The notes below the pieces were generated by a model. That model was not told where the DNA came from. It made no database searches and saw only the letters and a list, made by a program, of their open reading frames with translations. The translations under genes were made by a program, and so were the position numbers. 64,000 nt of DNA from Paguma larvata (taxonomy: Eukaryota; Chordata; Mammalia; Carnivora; Viverridae). The stretch spans positions 129,446,414-129,510,413 of the forward strand of contig CM057824.1 of assembly GCA_030068075.1 (NCBI GenBank), in the 5' to 3' direction. Numbering within the stretch: position 1 is the stretch's first letter; each line of letters begins with the position of its first letter. Positions 58,758 through 64,000 of the stretch are shown here, one piece after another.

Positions 58758-59831
58758 ATTTTGTTCTTAAATTTAGAATCCGTGGTTGCTTTCCAAAAAT
58801 GGTTGAAAAATAACTGTTTCTAAGTGTTAATTTTTAGTCATCTTACAAAATACCAAAATGCAAAAAACATTATGTCTAACGGCCCCAGGAAGGAATATCC
58901 TAAAGTTAACAATCATTCCCAGTTTTATTAGCATTCTGATTACACAAAACTGCATATTAATACAAATCAAAATTTCCGACCTTGGAGGTAAATTTTTCAC
59001 TATCACAGTTAGAAAAATATTTTTTACTTTTCCTTGTATATAATTATTTTTACATTTTTTTAAGAAATGAGTGAAATCCTCAGTTTTTTAAAAAATAGAG
59101 AAATTATGTGTGATATTCCTGATCAAAAGAAATCATTGGCAAAATGGGCTCTTCCTTAATACATGGGGCCCTAGCAGTCATGGAGGTATGATTTAAGGGG
59201 CCTCATCCACCAATCTGCTTCCAGCTAAGCAGTCTTGTTTTAATTTCTATACTAGCTATTACATACAAATCTACTTGAAGAAAGAGACCTGCTGTTGGGG
59301 GGGGGGAGAACATCAAACTCTCAATGGCTTCAGAGTTAATCAGTCTTTGTGTGATAGGCTCCTAGAATTCATGTAGAACCTGGAGTGGCCAAATTTTACA
59401 TTATTTTGACCTAAATCATTTCCTCTCCTTTCCTTTGGCCATGCTTTCTGCAGTCTTATTTTATTTCATTTTATTTTAATTCACGAATTTTTAATAAGTA
59501 TGAGGGATGATTTTTTTTTTCCTTTTGCTGTTATTTTTCCTTCTTTGAATAGTTCAAAGAAAAATAGGGCACTATAGGAGTTACAACACAAAAATATTCT
59601 GGGGTAATTTTGTTTCAGTTTGTTGCCTTTGTTGTTATTTTAATTGTTGACTATACTTACAAAGAATAGAAAGAATAGGAATTGGGGAATGTACATAATT
59701 TAGAGGAAAATAGTCTCTCAGGAACACAAGCATATTTCGGTTTAAAATAATCTGGTTAACCTATAATGGGTATTTTTCAATTATCTTGTTTTTTTTGTTT
59801 GTTTGTTTAATTTGTTTGGGTGGATAACTTC
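58758..59831. other. DNA without recognisable gene
   Basis: No gene or clear repeat. A run of ten G lies at 59297-59306 and GTTT repeats at 59797-59820. Confidence 0.6.
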
Positions 59832-60049
59832 TTTTTTTTTATGTTTATTTATTTTTGAGAGAGAGAGACAAAGTGCGAGCAGGGGAAGGGCAGAGAGTGA
59901 GGGAGACACAGAATCCGAAGCAGGCTCCAGGCTCTGAGCTCCACGCTGTCAGCCCAGAGCCCAGGGCAGGGCTTGAATTTACAAACCATGAGATCATGAC
60001 CTAAGCTGAAGTTGGATGCTTAACCAACTGAGCCACCCAGGTGACTCTC
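59832..60049 (-). mobile_element. CAN-SINE, antisense
   Basis: In reverse: GAGTCACCTGGGTGGCTCAG TTGGTTAAGC, TTCAAGCCCTG, CTGTGCTGACAG-like text with an eight-base insertion, GAGCCTGGAGCCTGCTTCGG, a CT-rich run and AATAAATAAACATAAAA. TGGATAACTTC before and TAGATAACTCC after it are a probable imperfect target duplication. Confidence 0.94.
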
Positions 60050-61494
60050 AGTAGATAACTCCTTATGACAATGGTACTTCTGTTTGGTTGGTTGGTTTGG
60101 AAAATAATATGTATATATTGTCTGTCTTTTGGTTCAATTTGAGAATGTAGCTGTCCTTTCACAGACGATGAGTAGCAAAAATTTTCCTTAGATTTGTATT
60201 AACCAGTCTGTCACATGCGTCACGTTACTTTCCCTTTTTGTATAATTTATTTCAAGCATGTGTGGATTAAACAAATTAAGACAGAGATCTGACATATTTT
60301 CCTTGGTCCAGTATGATCAGTCTTCTGTGATTTTATTTTGATCTATTACAAGAACAAGAAAAATTAGGGCTTAGACACTGTCTAGTCCATCCTCACTTAG
60401 CATCACTGATGACATCATATACGAGAGGGAGTGCACAAAGGTACAACACTCATCTTTGCATTAGTACAGTTTTAGGAAATATTGTGTCATGTGTTAAAGA
60501 ACAAGAATACTTCATCTGTTACCTATTTAAGAGGTTTAAATTAACTGCCTTTGTGGCATGTTTACAATACTAAAATGATACAAAACTTTCCACAAACAGG
60601 AGAAACAGCTGATTAAAAATAGAAATGTATACGATAAACTAACATGGTATAGATGTTATTAATATTAAATTAGAATGAAAACAATGTGCTCAGTTATGTA
60701 AATACCTTGAGAATTTAGTTGGCACATAATAAAAACACAAAACTCTAGTTTCATGTTTATCTAATTTCATTATTAAAACAAGCACCTGCATTTTCCTTTC
60801 AAATAATTTAAAAGTTATTTTCTAGTATTGAAAAGCTCGATTATTCTCAACTCAAATGCTTTCAGTTACATTTCCAAAAACTATTTTAGTAGTGATAGCG
60901 TTCTAATACACCTATTGTTTCCTGTGTAACCTAGCTCCAGCAAGTTCTATACCATTTCATTTCTCCCAATGCAATCAAAAGGGTATGAAGCAGTAAGATG
61001 TGACAGAAAGTACTTTTCTGGGGGATGGTTTCTTATCTCCTGTGTCTTATAACCACAAAACTGAAGCTTTTTTCTTCCTATTTTAAAGCAAGACAGCTGC
61101 TTTTGGATAAGTTCCTTAAGGGGTACAGACAATTAGGCATGTGGGCTTGTGATCGCAAAAATAAAATATATAGCAGATTGGTAAAAGTGAACCAAGAATG
61201 CACCAAATTAAATAGAGAGAGAACAAGAAAGGCCCAGAGTTGCGCCAGAAAAAGCTTTAATCAACAAAAATGCAGAGGGTTACCCATTTTAAGATTCTGA
61301 GTCAAGATAAAATTATATTCCTTCAAGATTAATATTCTTTCCTGTGATATAAGCAAGAAATTAAGCTTTTGAAAATGAGCTTAAATTTAAATCAAAATAG
61401 AACTTTGAAAATGGCAGAAATATATATCACATGCCAATAAGATTTCATAAATATTATATATACATGCACTTAAAAAAGTGTGTACGAGTGTAGA
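60050..61494. other. AT-rich DNA without recognisable gene
   Basis: The 91-codon frame at 61025-61300 has no recognised domain. A 'gtctagtccatcctca' phrase near 60382-60398 resembles an ancient repeat but is too short to call. Confidence 0.55.
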
Positions 61495-62515
61495 TTATGA
61501 ATGAAGCTGCCTTAAACTTTCATGTTAAGGTGTTTGCATGGACAAAGGTTTTCAACTCTTTGTGTAAATACCAAGGAATGCAATTGCTAGTTCATATGGT
61601 AAGGATATGTTTAGTTTTGTAAGAAATCATCAGACTGTTTTCCAAAGTGGCTATACCATCTTACATTCCCACCAGCGATGAATGAGCATTCTTGTTGCTT
61701 CCCAGTACCTTGTATCTGGTGTTGTCAGTCTTCTGGATTTTGGACATAATAATAGGTGTATAGTAGTATCTTATTATTATTTTAATTTGTATTTCCTCAT
61801 GACATTTGATGTGGATCATTTTTTCTTATGCTTCTTTGTCATGTGCATACTTTAATGGTGAAGATTCTGCTATGCTCTTTAGCCCATTTTTCTTTTTTTT
61901 TTTTAGTGTTTGTTTACTTTTGAGGGAGAGAGAGCCAGGAGCAGGGAGAGACAGAGAGAGAAAGAGAGAGGATCTGAAATGGGCTCCATGCTGACAGCAG
62001 AGAGCCCAATGGGGGGGTCGAACTCACAAAACATGAGCTGAAGTCAGAAGCTTAATCCACTAAGTAAGCCACCCAGGAGCCTCGGCCCATTTTTTAAAAA
62101 CAGGGTTGTTTGTTATCTTACTGTTGACTTGTTTAGAGCTCTGTGGAATTTGGGTAACAGTCATTTACCAGATATGTCTTTCTCAAATGTTTTCTCCGGG
62201 TCTAGGGCTTGGGTTTTTATTCTCTTGACATTGTTTTGCACTATGCAGGAGTTTTTAATTTCAAAGAAATTTAGTTTATCAATTATTTCTGTTTGTGGAT
62301 TATATCTTTGGTGTTATATGTAAAAAAGTCCCTGTTATAACCAAAGCCATGCAAGTTTTCTCTTATGTTGCTATGTTGTCTTCTAGGAGTTTTATAGTTT
62401 TGAATTTTATATTTAAGTCTGTGATACATTTTGAGTTAATTTATGACACCAGTAAAATCTGTGCCTAGATTTTTTTTTTTTTTGGATGTGGATGTCATTG
62501 TTCCAGAACACTTTA
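61495..62515 (-). mobile_element. Ancient L1M ORF2-end fragment, antisense, split by SINE
   Basis: The plus strand reads L1 in reverse: GGAATGCAATTGCTAGTTCA TATGG, CTGTTTTCCAAAGTGGCTAT ACCATC, ATTCCCACCAGCGATGAATG, TTTAATTTGTATTTCCTCAT, and past the SINE TTATCTTACTGTTGACTTG, TTTACCAGATATGTCTTTCT CAAATG, TATGTTGTCTTCTAGGAGTT TTATAG. The SINE at 61892-62084 sits inside and the sequence is collinear across it. Confidence 0.87.
61892..62084 (-). mobile_element. CAN-SINE, antisense, with target duplication
   Basis: In reverse: GAGGCTCCTGGGTGGCTTAC, a shortened head with a few inserted bases, TTCGACCCCCCCATTGGGCT, TCTGCTGTCAGCATGGAGCC, a CT-rich run and a GTAAACAAACACT tail with a T-run on the plus strand. 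GCCCATTTTT at 61882-61891 and 62085-62094 is a 10-bp duplication. Box A is partly degraded. Confidence 0.93.
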
Positions 62516-63399
62516 AACTTAATACCAATGCCAGAATGACATTTTAAGTTGTACATAATGGGAGACAGCAGCAGTAGCATTTATCACTTGGGGGGATGTG
62601 CACTAAAGGAAACAGAAAATCTAGGTTGTATTCCTTCCTTCTGTTACTTGGTAGCTTAGCTATGTGGCTTATACTATGAAAATAAAAATAAATATTGCAC
62701 GGTATTTATTTGGTTATTCAATGAGATTATGAATTTGATAATGCTTTATACATTCTTGGATGCTCTACAAACTCTCAACACATTTGAAAGTATTGAAGAT
62801 TCCTTGAAATGCTTTCACCTGGTTCCGCGGACACCATGGTCCTCTTACACTATGGTAAGACTACTTATCAGTCTTGTTTGCTGAATAGCCTCCTCTTTCC
62901 GACGTTATTTACTGGAGTGCTCTAAGAATCTGTGTTTACATTTATGGCTTCCCTGTCTACCTACCACTTTAATGACCTCATCAAGTTACACGGTGCTAAT
63001 ACCATGTATTAAATGTAATAACTACATTATTACCTCTTCAAAAACAAAACAAAAATACTATTGCTTCAAAAAATCTTCTTTTCTTCCTCTCATTTACCCT
63101 AACATTCTCAATCTTCTTGACTTTCCTCTAAATCCCAAACATTCCCATCTATGGCTTTATTTAATTTGGTAATTGCTATTTCCTAAGGGTTTCTCTTGCA
63201 GTTATCTTTGCAATAATCTAAGAAGTTCCACACTAAAAATACACTCTTAACATGGATGTGTTTCCAAAAATCTTGAGTTAACCTCTGGAGTCATAAACCT
63301 TTCTTTAGAGTCTACACCTTCTTACTAGTGAGCTTCAGATCTGCTATGTTCTGCCTTACCGTTAGCCTGTCCCACAAGTGGTAATTTATGTAATTGTTG
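62516..63399. other. DNA without recognisable gene, possibly ancient L2-like
   Basis: 62880-63330 is C/T-rich on the plus strand, as L2 sense copies are, and runs into the L2-like 3' end at 63410. The match to L2 inside this part is weak. No gene is seen. Confidence 0.45.
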
Positions 63400-63404
63400 G
63401 ATTA

Positions 63405-63512
63405 TCTGCCTCGACCACTAGAATATAAACTCTATAAGGACAAAGCCTTTATTTACTTGTTTACTGTCTTATTCTAAATGTTTAGTACAATGGCTCACAC
63501 ATATTAATATAT
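63405..63512 (+). mobile_element. L2 3'-end fragment, sense
   Basis: CCACTAGAATATAAACTCTA TAAGGACAAAGCC, TTATTTACTTGTTTACTGTC TTATTC, TTTAGTACAATGGCTCACAC follow the L2 3' end closely ('cactagaatgtaagctccatgagggcaggga', 'cttgttcactgctgtatcc', 'agaacagtgcctggcaca'). Confidence 0.75.
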
Positions 63513-63904
63513 GACAGTTTTTTTGGGTGAATATGTGTGTGAGATGGAGAAGAATGGGAGGGAAAGGAGAGACAGATTGAGAGAAAATAATGTATAGACT
63601 ACTGTGGAGTCATACCATGTCCATGTTCGAGAGACAATAATTATTTTTGTTTTCTCTTTCTAAAACTGACTTCTGTAATTACAGATTTGTTTAATTATAT
63701 GCTTAGTGTATAAATTAATTTTAACAGCATAGGGGATAAAATTTTTCTTATTTCCTATGTATGTTAAAGGTTTAAATCAGTTTTCATAATTTGGCATATG
63801 CGAGTATGTAGCATAGGAACACTAAATTGTGCTAATAAGACGCATTGGCTATCTGCAATGACAGTTCAGAGGTAATCGGTTTGAAAGAATTTCACATTCA
63901 CTGA

Positions 63905-63990
63905 TTATTTTTTATTCATGTAGCAAATATTTATGGAGTGCCTAGGATGTGCCAGGCGTAATTACAGGCACTGAAGTAAAACAGTAAACA
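63905..63990. repeat. Ancient MIR/L2-type remnant
   Basis: GTAGCAAATATTTATGGAGT GCCTAGGATGTGCCAGGCG, ATTACAGGCACTGAAG and CAGTAAACAAAACTGATAA follow a common ancient mammalian repeat phrase. The family is not assigned and the element runs on toward the window end. Confidence 0.5.
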
Positions 63991-64000
63991 AAACTGATAA

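Noticed and set aside
61025..61300. A 91-codon basic frame
   Set aside because: No recognised domain or supporting context.

Overview
The window is nuclear DNA from a carnivoran mammal, most likely a cat-family (feliform) species. The main evidence is about seventeen copies of the tRNA-Lys-derived CAN-SINE in the form typical of felids. Each has a head containing TGGCTCAGTCGG (box A), a GTTCGAGCC box B in the better copies, a CT-rich middle and an AATAAA/A-rich tail. Several L1 copies match carnivoran L1 ORF2. Family names for repeats are from recognition by eye, not from a database search.

The DNA is AT-rich. I found no protein-coding gene, exon, CpG island, or classical RNA gene that I can support. 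The open frames are short (123 codons at most) and lie either in L1 ORF2 remnants, in SINEs or microsatellites, or in AT-rich DNA without codon structure. It reads as a gene desert or the inside of a very long intron.

Layout. 1-4180: AT-rich, no gene. 4188-5868: a GT microsatellite, an ancient LTR-like repeat and an antisense L1. 5869-13000: mostly AT-rich, with an LTR-like repeat split by a SINE (8985-9777), a second SINE and a MIR. 13272-13588: a solo MLT1A-type LTR with a perfect 5-bp target duplication. 16562-18640: an LTR-like repeat and antisense L1M split by a SINE. 21464: a young SINE with a perfect 16-bp duplication. 23690-31005: the most structured part, with a sense L1 carrying two SINEs, an LTR-like remnant, a 5'-inverted older L1, and a second L1 in antisense carrying a young SINE. 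The two L1s form an inverted repeat of about 1.1 kb per arm; about 555 bp of it is far more similar than the rest. 33808-38740: SINEs, L1M fragments in both orientations, microsatellites and a perfect 25-bp hairpin. 40738-45340: a poly-T insertion flanked by direct repeats, an ancient LTR-like repeat, and a long antisense L1M split by an unidentified insertion of about 0.9 kb and by a SINE. 46580-50825: MIR, microsatellites, two SINEs, and a 5'-truncated L1. 52560-54790: two L2 fragments in the same orientation. 54925-55765: L1M interrupted by an LTR-like element. 57480-62515: L1M fragments and three antisense SINEs. 62880-64000: L2/MIR-like ancient repeats.

There are no genes working together here. 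The content is a record of nested retrotransposition: L2/MIR first, then L1M and LTR elements, then carnivoran L1, then CAN-SINEs. I did not find a new biological system. The observations most worth a second look are the patchy inverted L1 pair, the 25-bp hairpin at 37710-37775, the poly-T-only insertion at 40738-40782 and the unidentified insertion at 42071-42957.
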